Shown here: positions 1 to 8,030 of the stretch, one piece after another | Numbering within the stretch: the stretch's first letter is position 1 | Layout: every line of letters starts with the position of its first letter | The notes under the pieces: generated by a model | The model's database searches: none | What the model saw: the letters and a program-made list of their open reading frames with translations, nothing else | Told to the model about the DNA's origin: nothing | Translations under genes and position numbers: made by a program | From: Saprospiraceae bacterium | GTDB lineage: Bacteria; Bacteroidota; Bacteroidia; Chitinophagales; Saprospiraceae | Assembly: GCA_025055285.1 (NCBI GenBank) | Contig: JANWXM010000004.1 | Coordinates: 1-64,000 of the forward strand | Direction: 5' to 3' | Length of the DNA: 64,000 bases

Positions 1-2347
1 TTCGATTACGAGCACGGTGAGGCGATGCAGATAGAGCGAACATATAACGTTTCAATTCCAACTGGTTCGATTACGAGCACATTGTCGAGCCGGTGCTCGC
101 AGGCCAAACAGAGTTTCAATTCCAACTGGTTCGATTACGAGGATGTCGTCGCATTTTTTGACGCGAGTTTGGATACGGTTTCAATTCCAACTGGTTCGAT
201 TACGAGCGAAGTTCGGCTTTGAGCAGCTTCGCCAAGAACTTTGTTTCAATTCCAACTGGTTCGATTACGAGCTTCTTCAATTTTAGACGTCTGCGCGCTA
301 AAGGCTGGTTTCAATTCCAACTGGTTCGATTACGAGTGAAGAGAGTAAAAAAATGTTTATAAACTTAAACCAGTTTCAATTCCAACTGGTTCGATTACGA
401 GATCACCGTCAAGCCTGCAACGCCTGTCATTTGCGAGTTTCAATTCCAACTGGTTCGATTACGAGCTGATGACGCTCTCCACTATACAAATGTTTCTAGC
501 TGTTTCAATTCCAACTGGTTCGATTACGAGAGCGAGGGCGTAGGTTCAATCGGCCAGGTGCGCAACGTTTCAATTCCAACTGGTTCGATTACGAGCTTCG
601 CGTGAAAGGTTGGCGACCTGCTGACTAAGTTGTTTCAATTCCAACTGGTTCGATTACGAGCAGTGGGAATTAGAGGTGGCTATTGACGACGTCATTGTTT
701 CAATTCCAACTGGTTCGATTACGAGTCTTACGTCGTGCGCGAATACACGTCCAATGCGACCGTTTCAATTCCAACTGGTTCGATTACGAGTGGACACGGA
801 CTGCTTATTGTGTCTGAGCTGTCCGAGTTTCAATTCCAACTGGTTCGATTACGAGACTTAGGCGAAGCGCTCGAGGCGCAGCGCCGAGAAAAGTTTCAAT
901 TCCAACTGGTTCGATTACGAGCACAAAGTCGCCCGCCGCTAGTGCCTCGCCAGCAGGTTTCAATTCCAACTGGTTCGATTACGAGGCACGGTGCGAAGTC
1001 GCGCCCGTAACTTCATCAAAGGTTTCAATTCCAACTGGTTCGATTACGAGTTGCGTTTCCATTCGGTAACGGTAACCGTTACCTTTGTTTCAATTCCAAC
1101 TGGTTCGATTACGAGCCGCGCCCAGGCTTGGGAGGCTGAGCCCGCCAAAAGGAGTTTCAATTCCAACTGGTTCGATTACGAGCAGCCTGCCGAGCAGTGA
1201 GTTTGCCCGCCAGGCGAGTTTCAATTCCAACTGGTTCGATTACGAGTCAGATTGCTGTTATCCAATCCCAGCGCTTTGCTGAGTTTCAATTCCAACTGGT
1301 TCGATTACGAGAAGAACGTATACCTGAAGAGATTATCGTAGAGATTGTTTCAATTCCAACTGGTTCGATTACGAGGGTGTTGGATGCGCGTCCTATGACT
1401 GACAGTCCTGGTTTCAATTCCAACTGGTTCGATTACGAGTAAGCGGCCAGACCCTCCTTGAGGATGCACCTGCGCGTTTCAATTCCAACTGGTTCGATTA
1501 CGAGAAAGCAAAAGCGTGCTTCCGACATCGAAGCAAAAGGTTTCAATTCCAACTGGTTCGATTACGAGTTTCCAACTGGACACGCCGCTTCGTGCCCTCT
1601 ATTGTTTCAATTCCAACTGGTTCGATTACGAGAATCACCGCGCCATCCAAAAGCAGCGCGGTAATATCGTTTCAATTCCAACTGGTTCGATTACGAGTGC
1701 GCGTGCAGTGCACGCGCGCAGATTGTAACTGCATGTTTCAATTCCAACTGGTTCGATTACGAGCGAAAGCGCTTACAGATTTGATAGAAGTGCTGGATGG
1801 TTTCAATTCCAACTGGTTCGATTACGAGGTCCAGCGCAGGTACATCGTTGTGTCTGCGCCGAACGTTTCAATTCCAACTGGTTCGATTACGAGCTGGAGC
1901 GCCAGCCCAACACGCCGTCGCCGATGCGAGTTTCAATTCCAACTGGTTCGATTACGAGTTTGCGCAGACGGTGCCTTCAGGGTTGACTATCGTGTTTCAA
2001 TTCCAACTGGTTCGATTACGAGGAACATTACTGGGCTAACGTGTTCATAGATCCTCCTGTTTCAATTCCAACTGGTTCGATTACGAGAAGATACAAAAAA
2101 TTACACCTATTTACAGTGCCGCCGTTTCAATTCCAACTGGTTCGATTACGAGTGCGGATTTGCTCGCCGTTCGGGATTAGCTCCCGAAGTTTCAATTCCA
2201 ACTGGTTCGATTACGAGCGCTTCGCGACCCTATTCCTGCTGAAATTCGCGACAGTTTCAATTCCAACTGGTTCGATTACGAGTTCTGACACGCGCCCGCG
2301 CCAGTAAGCGATTGCCGCGTTTCAATTCCAACTGGTTCGATTACGAG
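1..2347 (-). CRISPR. CRISPR array, 36 full repeats plus one partial
   Basis: Thirty-six complete copies of a 29-bp repeat that begins GTTTCAATTC and ends GATTACGAG on the + strand. The first full copy is 49-77 and the last 2319-2347; the tail of another copy is at 1-12, so the array continues beyond the left edge. By eye every copy is identical. Spacers are 35-38 nt, mostly 36, and I saw no duplicated spacer. On the minus strand the repeat ends ATTGAAAC, the usual 8-nt 5' handle left by Cas6 cleavage in type I and III systems, so crRNAs should be read leftwards and the leader should lie to the right. No cas gene is present, so the subtype cannot be assigned. Short ORFs inside the array are artefacts of the repeat. 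Confidence 0.99.
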
Positions 2348-2446
2348 CCGTGAAAAAGCTAATGCGTATAGGTGTGATTACCACTGTTTTAGGTATCGGA
2401 TCTCCGACGCGGGCACAATGCTTTTTGTCGTCGATCGCAGATAGTG
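2348..2446 (-). other. CRISPR leader, transcribed part (inferred)
   Basis: About 100 bp between the last perfect repeat and the candidate array promoter. It is the leader if the array is transcribed leftwards, as the ATTGAAAC handle implies. It holds no convincing gene: a 97-codon minus-strand ORF at 2378-2671 crosses it and the promoter, resembles nothing I know, and is rejected. New spacers would be expected to enter at 2347/2348. Confidence 0.6.
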
Positions 2447-2478
2447 CAAAAATAGCGGGGGTTCGACGACATAACCAA
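2447..2478 (-). promoter_or_regulatory. Candidate CRISPR array promoter
   Basis: On the minus strand TATTTTTG (2454-2447) matches the Bacteroidota -7 consensus TAnnTTTG exactly. A TTG (2478-2476) lies 21 nt upstream as the -33 element. Initiation would fall near 2440, about 93 nt before the first repeat. This agrees with the orientation derived from repeat polarity. Confidence 0.6.
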
Positions 2479-2725
2479 GAGGGGTACCCATTTTTTTGTT
2501 GTTATTTTTAACTAGCGGTTTAGTGGCTACCCCGCCGATCGTAGCCGAGCGGCAGAGGTCTTCTGCTGCGGCGGTAGGGTATTCGCTCACTGGCTTTGGA
2601 TAAGCCTGCTGCTCAACGCTAACGGCTGCAGAGCTATGCGTTTGTGCGCAGTAGCCGTAAACTGCAAGCATGTTGGCTTTATCGGCGCGGCGTTTAGGGC
2701 TTTCGTCGAACCATCGAGATTTCTG
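2479..2725. other. Intergenic region right of the CRISPR leader
   Basis: No gene seen. It lies between the array promoter and the stop of the barrel gene. It contains an inverted repeat, GGCTAC at 2525-2530 and GTAGCC at 2541-2546, with a 10-nt loop and no T-tract. This could be a weak 3' hairpin for the leftward barrel gene or a structure upstream of the array promoter; nothing decides between them. Confidence 0.4.
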
Positions 2726-3841
2726 CTACAGGTTCGACTCTTCGGCTGGCGTTTGGATGCGTTCCTTGAAGTCGAGGCGAATGGAGAAGACGTGAGAGTA
2801 GAGCACTTGCGAGAGGTTGCCGATGTCAGTGAGGGCGTAATCCAGTTGCAGGCGCCCAAGGCGCAGGCCGATACCGAAGTTTGGCTGGAAGGTGAGGCGT
2901 TCTTCGCTGGGTTTGAAGTCCTTCCTTACGCGCTGGAAATTGCCTACGCCGAGGCGAATTTGGAGGGTTTGTTCGTAGGCCACTTCGACGCCCAAGCGCA
3001 AGTCAGCGCTGATGAAGGAGGTGCGCAACAGGGTGTTCCGACGGCCATCGGTAGTTACATCTAAGTCAAGGGCCGGCAGCAGCGCGATTTTTTCCCGCAG
3101 TTGAAACCGACGAGCTGCCCCTAGGATGAATCGCGGCCGAGTAATTTCTATGCCGCCAGTAGGCAGGTCGTTTCCTGTTTGTTGAAAGACCTGCTTTTCG
3201 CGTTCGCTTAGCGTGAACGACCAAGCGTTGAATGTAGTCGTCAGATCACGCCCCATGAAGCCGAACACCCAATTGCGCTTTCGGTATTGCAAACCCGCGT
3301 CGGCACCGAAGCCCCAACAACTGCCAAATGAACCAATAATACGGCGAATGACCTTTACCGTGCCGCCCACAGCTGCCCCCCAGCTTCCCACCGTCCGCGC
3401 ATAACTGCCTAGAAGAGCATAGTCGGCGGCAGAAAAAGACGAGACGTTGTCATAATTGACGGATCCGTCTGGATTAACTAAATTAATGGTGTAGGGTATG
3501 TTGTCGATGCCAAGCCGAATCACTGACACAGCTAGGAACGCGTGCTGCTCGCGATGCAGTGCCTTGCCAAAGCCGAGATAATCGTACTGGGCAATGCCTG
3601 CAAACCACTCTGCATGCATAGCTGCCACTTGAAAAGGCGCGCGAATGGCTGCTAATCCAGCAGGGTTCCAATAGGCTGCTGTAATGTCGCCAACTGCTGC
3701 AGTCTGTGCTCCTGCCATGCCATGAGCCCGCGCACCTACGCCTATGGCTAAAAACTCGTTGCTGTATTTCTGAGCGAGCGTAGAACGGGCAAAACCGCTC
3801 CATACAAGCGCCAAAATGAGGAATCGAAACAATTGCATCAT
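2726..3841 (-). CDS. PorV/PorQ-family outer-membrane beta-barrel protein
   Basis: About 371 residues. A signal peptide (MMQLFRFLILALVWSG..., ending near an LAQ cleavage site) is followed by the family's N-terminal block: NEFLAIGVGARAHGMAGA, then a D...AAYWNPAGLA stretch. The rest alternates short hydrophobic strands and polar loops, ending in a typical final strand (HVFSIRLDF) plus a short tail. The family includes T9SS components PorV and PorQ as well as uncharacterised relatives. This protein looks like the generic group, so a direct secretion role is inference. An upstream in-frame ATG at 3865 would put nine polar residues before the signal peptide, so the ATG at 3841 (or 3838) is preferred. 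It is monocistronic, 317 bp downstream of hutU. Confidence 0.8.
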   Translation of the reverse strand: MMQLFRFLILALVWSGFARSTLAQKYSNEFLAIGVGARAHGMAGAQTAAVGDITAAYWNPAGLAAIRAPFQVAAMHAEWFAGIAQYDYLGFGKALHREQHAFLAVSVIRLGIDNIPYTINLVNPDGSVNYDNVSSFSAADYALLGSYARTVGSWGAAVGGTVKVIRRIIGSFGSCWGFGADAGLQYRKRNWVFGFMGRDLTTTFNAWSFTLSEREKQVFQQTGNDLPTGGIEITRPRFILGAARRFQLREKIALLPALDLDVTTDGRRNTLLRTSFISADLRLGVEVAYEQTLQIRLGVGNFQRVRKDFKPSEERLTFQPNFGIGLRLGRLQLDYALTDIGNLSQVLYSHVFSIRLDFKERIQTPAEESNL

Positions 3842-4158
3842 TCGTCGGTCGGATTGACAATACATTGCTCTGCCCGTCGGTGACGCCCAACCCCTATAGG
3901 CAGGTTGCCTTTGCTCAGCAAAAGGCAGCGTGAAACTCTACCGAAGGTACTGCCCAATTGTCGTTTAGCTTGTACTGCAGGGCCCAGCTCTGGTTTGTGC
4001 GCAGCCGACACTGCGCTGAACTCCAGTTCAATAGGATGAGCCGACACTAGCTGTAGCCCGACCCTGCTTTGGCGAGAATGTGCGTGCATATTGGCCTTGC
4101 CTTCGCAAAGGAATATGAATATATGGATTTCGCCACTCTGGAGTTTGGTGGTGGGGTC
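3842..4158. other. Intergenic region hutU / barrel gene, with strong hairpin
   Basis: No convincing gene; an 83-codon minus-strand ORF at 3838-4089 has no recognisable features. The region should carry the barrel gene's promoter. It contains a compact inverted repeat at 3906-3927: TGCCTTTGC, loop TCA, then GCAAAAGGCA, giving a 9-bp stem with one bulged base. Neither strand has a T-run after it, so it may be a 5'-UTR structure rather than a terminator. Confidence 0.4.
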
Positions 4159-6222
4159 TCAGTGTTCAGCAGCACGCACGGCGCGCCGCACTAGGTCCTC
4201 GTCGGCCAGGGCGGGCAGGGTTACGCGCAGGTCGGGGTAGGCACTCATGGTGCGTCGTAAGGTGCTCAGGGCGTGTGGGTTGCGCGCCCAGGCGCGACGG
4301 GCAATGCCGTTGTTGACATCCCAGAAGAGCATGGCGCGGAGGCGTCGTTCGGCTTGGGGTGTGCCGTCGAGCACTAGTCCGAAGCCGCCGTTGATGGCGT
4401 CGCCCCAGCCTACGCCGCCGCCGTTGTGGAGGCTGACCCACGTGGCGCCGCGGAAAGCGTCGCCAATGACGTTGTGCACGGCCATGTCGGCAGTATAGCG
4501 GGAGCCGTCGTAGATGTTGGCCGTTTCGCGGTAGGGCGAGTCGGTGCCGCTGACGTCGTGGTGGTCGCGGCCTAGCACGACAGGGCCGGCCAGTTCGCCG
4601 CGGGCGATGGCGTCGTTGAAGGCCTTCGAGATGCGGATGCGGCCTTCTGCGTCGGCGTATAGGATGCGCGACAGCGAGCCGACCACGGGCAGGTTGCGGC
4701 AGGCGTTTCTGACCCACAGCAAGTTGTCGCTAATTTGTGGGCGGATCTCGTCGGGCGCCTCGGCTAACATTTCCTCCAGCACACGGGCGGCGATGGCGTC
4801 GGTCTTCTGCAGGTCGGCCGGATTGCCGGAGCAGCATACCCAGCGGAAGGGGCCAAAGCCGTAATCGAAGCACAGCGGCCCCATGATGTCTTCCACGTAG
4901 GAGGGGTATCGGAACGGGCTTTCCTCGGCGCGCTGGGCAGGCGTTTGGCGCAGCACGTCGGCACCTGCAGTGGCAGCTTCTTTCAAGAAGGCGTTGCCGT
5001 AGTCCCAGAAGTACATGCCGCGCTCGGTCATTGCATTGATGGCGGCTGCGTGTCGGCGCAGCGACGCCTGCACTGCCTGTAGGAAGCGCTCGCGGTCGGC
5101 AGCAAGCAGGGCTTTGGCTTCCTCAAAAGTATAGCCTACCGGACAGTAGCCGAGGTCGTGGATGTTGTGGCATGAGGTCTGGTCAGAGCCTAACTCGACC
5201 TGCACGCCGTCGTGCACTAGGCGTTCCCAAAGGTCCACTACATTGCCGTGGTAAATGAGGGCAATGGCTTCGCGGTTGCGGCGGCACGCCTCTATGCGCC
5301 TAAGTAAGGTGCTTAAGTCGGTGTAGACGTTTTCGCGCTGAACGTAACCGTCGGCAATGCGCTGGTTTATGGCATCTTTATCCACTTCAGCAATAACGCC
5401 TACACAGCCGGCGATGACAGCTGCCTTTGCCTGAGCGCCCGACATGCCGCCCAGACCGCTGGTGACGAAGACGCACCCACGCAGGTCGGCCTCGCCCAGC
5501 CCTAGCCGCCGCCCCGCTCCCAGCAGTGTGATGGTGGTGCCGTGTACAATGCCTTGCGGCCCAATGTACATAAACGAACCGGCCGTCATCTGGCCGTATT
5601 GCGTGACGCCCAGCGCATTGTAGCGGTTCCAGTCCTCCTTTTTGGAAAAATTCGGCACCATCATCCCGTTCGTAATGACCACGCGCGGCGCCTCTGGATG
5701 GCTGGGAAAGAGGCCCAGCGGATGGCCTGAGTACAACACTAAGGTCTGCTCCTCTGTCATTTCCGACAGATAACGCATCGTCAGCAAGTACTGTGCCCAG
5801 TTCTGGAATACTGCACCGTTGCCGCCGTAGGTGATGAGCTCATGCGGATATTTGGCTACCTTAGGGTCTAAGTTGTTCTGGATCATGAGCATGATAGCTG
5901 CCGCCTGGGCGCATCGGGCCGGGTATTCCGAAATGGGCCGGGCATACATCGGGTAGTCAGGTCGAAAGCGATACATGTAAATGCGGCCATAGCGCTCGAG
6001 TTCTTCGGCGAACTCCAAGGCCAGCGTCTCGTGCCATTCAGGCGGAAAGTAGCGCAGCGCATTTTGCACTGCCAATACGCGCTCTTCGGGCGAAAGGACG
6101 CCCGCGATGATGCGCCGTGGTGCATGAGGAACACTAGGGTCTAACGGCTTTGCCGGCGGCAGGGAAGCCGGAATGCCGAGGCGAATGGCTTCTTGAAAAG
6201 TGGAAATAGGAGCAACTGACAT
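4159..6222 (-). CDS. Urocanate hydratase (urocanase), long form
   Basis: 687 residues, EC 4.2.1.49. It converts urocanate to imidazolone propionate in cytoplasmic histidine breakdown, using tightly bound NAD+. Visible motifs include YGGNGAVFQNW, LYSGHPLGLFPS, GVTQYGQMTAGSFMYIGPQG and the glycine-rich TSGLGGMSGAQAKA. The active-site segment is FGPFRWVCCSGNPADL with Cys463/Cys464. The length matches the roughly 680-residue form found in animals and some Bacteroidota rather than the roughly 555-residue Pseudomonas form. No hutH, hutI or ftcD/hutG lies in the window, so the rest of the pathway must be elsewhere. It is transcribed away from deoC with a short shared upstream region (6223-6356). Confidence 0.95.
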   Translation of the reverse strand: MSVAPISTFQEAIRLGIPASLPPAKPLDPSVPHAPRRIIAGVLSPEERVLAVQNALRYFPPEWHETLALEFAEELERYGRIYMYRFRPDYPMYARPISEYPARCAQAAAIMLMIQNNLDPKVAKYPHELITYGGNGAVFQNWAQYLLTMRYLSEMTEEQTLVLYSGHPLGLFPSHPEAPRVVITNGMMVPNFSKKEDWNRYNALGVTQYGQMTAGSFMYIGPQGIVHGTTITLLGAGRRLGLGEADLRGCVFVTSGLGGMSGAQAKAAVIAGCVGVIAEVDKDAINQRIADGYVQRENVYTDLSTLLRRIEACRRNREAIALIYHGNVVDLWERLVHDGVQVELGSDQTSCHNIHDLGYCPVGYTFEEAKALLAADRERFLQAVQASLRRHAAAINAMTERGMYFWDYGNAFLKEAATAGADVLRQTPAQRAEESPFRYPSYVEDIMGPLCFDYGFGPFRWVCCSGNPADLQKTDAIAARVLEEMLAEAPDEIRPQISDNLLWVRNACRNLPVVGSLSRILYADAEGRIRISKAFNDAIARGELAGPVVLGRDHHDVSGTDSPYRETANIYDGSRYTADMAVHNVIGDAFRGATWVSLHNGGGVGWGDAINGGFGLVLDGTPQAERRLRAMLFWDVNNGIARRAWARNPHALSTLRRTMSAYPDLRVTLPALADEDLVRRAVRAAEH

Positions 6223-6318
6223 AAGAGAAAAAGATTTTGACAGCTAAAGTAGGCTGCTTTGGTGGAAATTTTTGTCTATTCCATCGAGCTAGGCATACGC
6301 CGATGAGATTGAATCGCA

Positions 6319-6326
6319 TACATTTG
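6319..6326 (+). promoter_or_regulatory. Candidate deoC promoter (-7 element)
   Basis: TACATTTG is an exact match to TAnnTTTG and lies 30 nt before the ATG at 6357. No clear TTTG occurs at the right distance upstream. Because the box lies inside an upstream extension of the open frame, it supports the shorter deoC start. Confidence 0.5.
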
Positions 6327-6356
6327 CGACCGCCATTTTTATCTACAGTTGACTTA

Positions 6357-7013
6357 ATGCTAAACTTAACTGAAGTAATCGAACACACGCTATTAAAGCC
6401 AGATTGTACCCCTGACGAAATTCGCCGTCTGTGCAAAGAGGCGGTAAAGTACGGGTTTTGGGGCGTCTGCGTGCCTCCGTATTACGTACGCGATGCGAAG
6501 CGCTTTTTAGAAAAGGACCTACTACAAGTGCGTGTGTGTACAGTTATCGGTTTCCCAATGGGTTATTCGGCTACCGTCGCCAAAAGTGAAGAAATCAAAC
6601 GCGCTTTTGACGATGGCGCTGATGAGATCGATGCCGTGCTCAACATAGCGGCCGTAAAGAGCAAACAATGGAATCACGTAGAACGAGATGTAGATGCTAT
6701 CGCCACGGCTACCCGCTTGCGCAACGGCATCTCTAAGCTTATCCTAGAATGCGCGCTGCTCACAGATGAGGAGATTCGGCAAGTCGTTGAAATTGCTCGT
6801 AGAACAGGCATCCACTTCCTTAAAACCAGTACAGGCTTTTTGGGATACCCGGCAACGGAGGCCATGGTTCAACAACTCAAACAACTGGCCAACGGCGAAC
6901 TGAAGATCAAAGCTGCTGGCGGCATTCGCACGCGCGCCCAGGCTGAAGCCCTCCTGCGCGCTGGTGCTGACCGACTGGGCACCTCGGCAAGTGTGGAAAT
7001 AGTAAAAGGATAA
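6357..7013 (+). CDS. Deoxyribose-phosphate aldolase
   Basis: 218 residues from the ATG at 6357, the usual family length. Class I aldolase that splits 2-deoxyribose 5-phosphate into glyceraldehyde 3-phosphate and acetaldehyde in deoxynucleoside salvage. The Schiff-base lysine is Lys156 in FLKTSTGF. Lys185 in IKAAGGIRT and Asp92 in EIDAVLNI complete the catalytic set known from E. coli DeoC (K167, K201, D102). The opening IEHTLLKPD is also typical. The frame stays open upstream to 6237, but that extension contains the promoter box and has no homology to the family. Monocistronic. Confidence 0.95.
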   Translation: MLNLTEVIEHTLLKPDCTPDEIRRLCKEAVKYGFWGVCVPPYYVRDAKRFLEKDLLQVRVCTVIGFPMGYSATVAKSEEIKRAFDDGADEIDAVLNIAAVKSKQWNHVERDVDAIATATRLRNGISKLILECALLTDEEIRQVVEIARRTGIHFLKTSTGFLGYPATEAMVQQLKQLANGELKIKAAGGIRTRAQAEALLRAGADRLGTSASVEIVKG

Positions 7014-7089
7014 CCCCGCGACTTTCGCTGCTCAATCTCTGCCAAAGCCACAAAACCTACAGGCAGCATAGCTGAGCGGACTGACTCTT

Positions 7090-7118
7090 CGATAACAAGC
7101 GATGAGGACTTGTTATCG
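7090..7118. repeat. Perfect 10-bp inverted repeat in the 7014-7333 gap
   Basis: CGATAACAAG (7090-7099) and CTTGTTATCG (7109-7118) are exact reverse complements around a 9-nt loop. It lies 77 bp after the deoC stop and 216 bp before the SPOR gene. There is no T-tract on either side, so a factor-independent terminator is unlikely; an operator or an mRNA structure is possible. The rest of the 320-bp gap shows no gene. Confidence 0.6.
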
Positions 7119-7333
7119 CCGAGGGATTTTAAGGCGTTGAAATCGCCGCATTCTCAACTTTTGAACGACAAGTGGATGAATATCCGTATTTCCGCTGCGT
7201 AGCTGCAGGCTGCCCTTTGTTCGAACAGCAGCGTAAATTTTATCCACACTTGAGGCTTCCATCGTTTATTTGCAGCCAAAATTTGTAATTTATCGCTGCG
7301 TTGTCGCTCTGTTTTCATCAATGTGAAGAAACC

Positions 7334-7735
7334 ATGTACTTCTTCCTGCGCTACGGTCTGCTGCTGTGCTTGCTAGCTGCTGTGTGCGAAGGTCTTGCGC
7401 AACGGGTTGAAATCAATGTCGACCCGGCCGTCGAACAGCTCGTGCGCACATGGACGGCTCAAAACCGCTCTAATCCGCGTACAGAGGGCTGGCGCGTACA
7501 AATTGCCTCGTCTACCGACCGCCAACGCATCGAAAACGCGCGCATACAGTTCCTCGCATTGTATCCCGACGTTCCCGTGGACTGGGTTCACGAACGCCCT
7601 TACTACAAACTCCGCGTCGGCGCTTTCCGAACCCGCCAGGAAGCTATGGCCTTCCTCATGCAGGTGCGGCATGTCTACCCCGACGCCTATCCGACGCGAG
7701 ATCCAAATATCCATCCGAGGGATTTTATTCGATAA
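7334..7735 (+). CDS. Secreted SPOR-domain protein
   Basis: 133 residues from the ATG at 7334. The N-terminal hydrophobic signal peptide (MYFFLRYGLLLCLLAAVCEG, cleavage after GLAQ) is followed by a short linker. A SPOR domain runs from about residue 52 to 118: GWRVQIASSTDRQ, a helix, then YYKLRVGAFRTRQEAMAF. SPOR domains bind denuded septal peptidoglycan, so a periplasmic cell-wall role is likely. An upstream ATG (7301) would add 11 polar residues before the signal peptide and is not preferred. No catalytic domain is present. Confidence 0.8.
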   Translation: MYFFLRYGLLLCLLAAVCEGLAQRVEINVDPAVEQLVRTWTAQNRSNPRTEGWRVQIASSTDRQRIENARIQFLALYPDVPVDWVHERPYYKLRVGAFRTRQEAMAFLMQVRHVYPDAYPTRDPNIHPRDFIR

Positions 7736-8030
7736 TTCTTCTTCGCAGCGGCTTTTATCCTTTGCTGGCCGGCTTTTGCCTAAAGGTGATAAAAAACGGC
7801 AAACAAGAGGGTATACAGTCAACCCATCTACTCGAGAACGCAAAAAGCCGATGTATCGGCCTAACGCTGCCCATCCTTAGTTTTGAGGAGAGCGCTGCTC
7901 TTAGCAAAATTTCCACGCGCACAAAGCCAGTGCAACACTCTGCAGGTGCAGCTGCCCAGACGAAGGGGTCAAGGTCATTAGCCGTCATTTGCCCGCTGGT
8001 TTTTTCTTTTTTTGCATCACTTTTGCTGCT

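Noticed and set aside
1570-1579. Spacer 1569-1603 begins with a 10-nt match (TTCCAACTGG) to the repeat
   Set aside because: A single 10-nt match among 36 spacers can be chance, and flanking repeats are intact with normal spacing.
25-2307. Many overlapping ORFs of 60-150 codons inside the CRISPR array
   Set aside because: They encode the repeat over and over (VSIPTGSIT, FQFQLVRLR, FNSNWFDYE in three frames) and are a by-product of the array.
2378-2671. 97-codon minus-strand ORF over the leader
   Set aside because: Covers the array promoter, has no signal or domain features, and is not needed to explain the region.
2636-3064. 142-codon plus-strand ORF antisense to the barrel gene
   Set aside because: Antisense shadow of a well-supported family member.
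3838-4089. 83-codon ORF between hutU and the barrel gene
   Set aside because: No recognisable features; the region is better explained as the barrel gene's promoter and leader.
4166-4717. 183-codon Arg/Pro-rich ORF inside hutU
   Set aside because: Same-strand shifted frame of a GC-rich conserved gene; composition is typical of a shadow frame.
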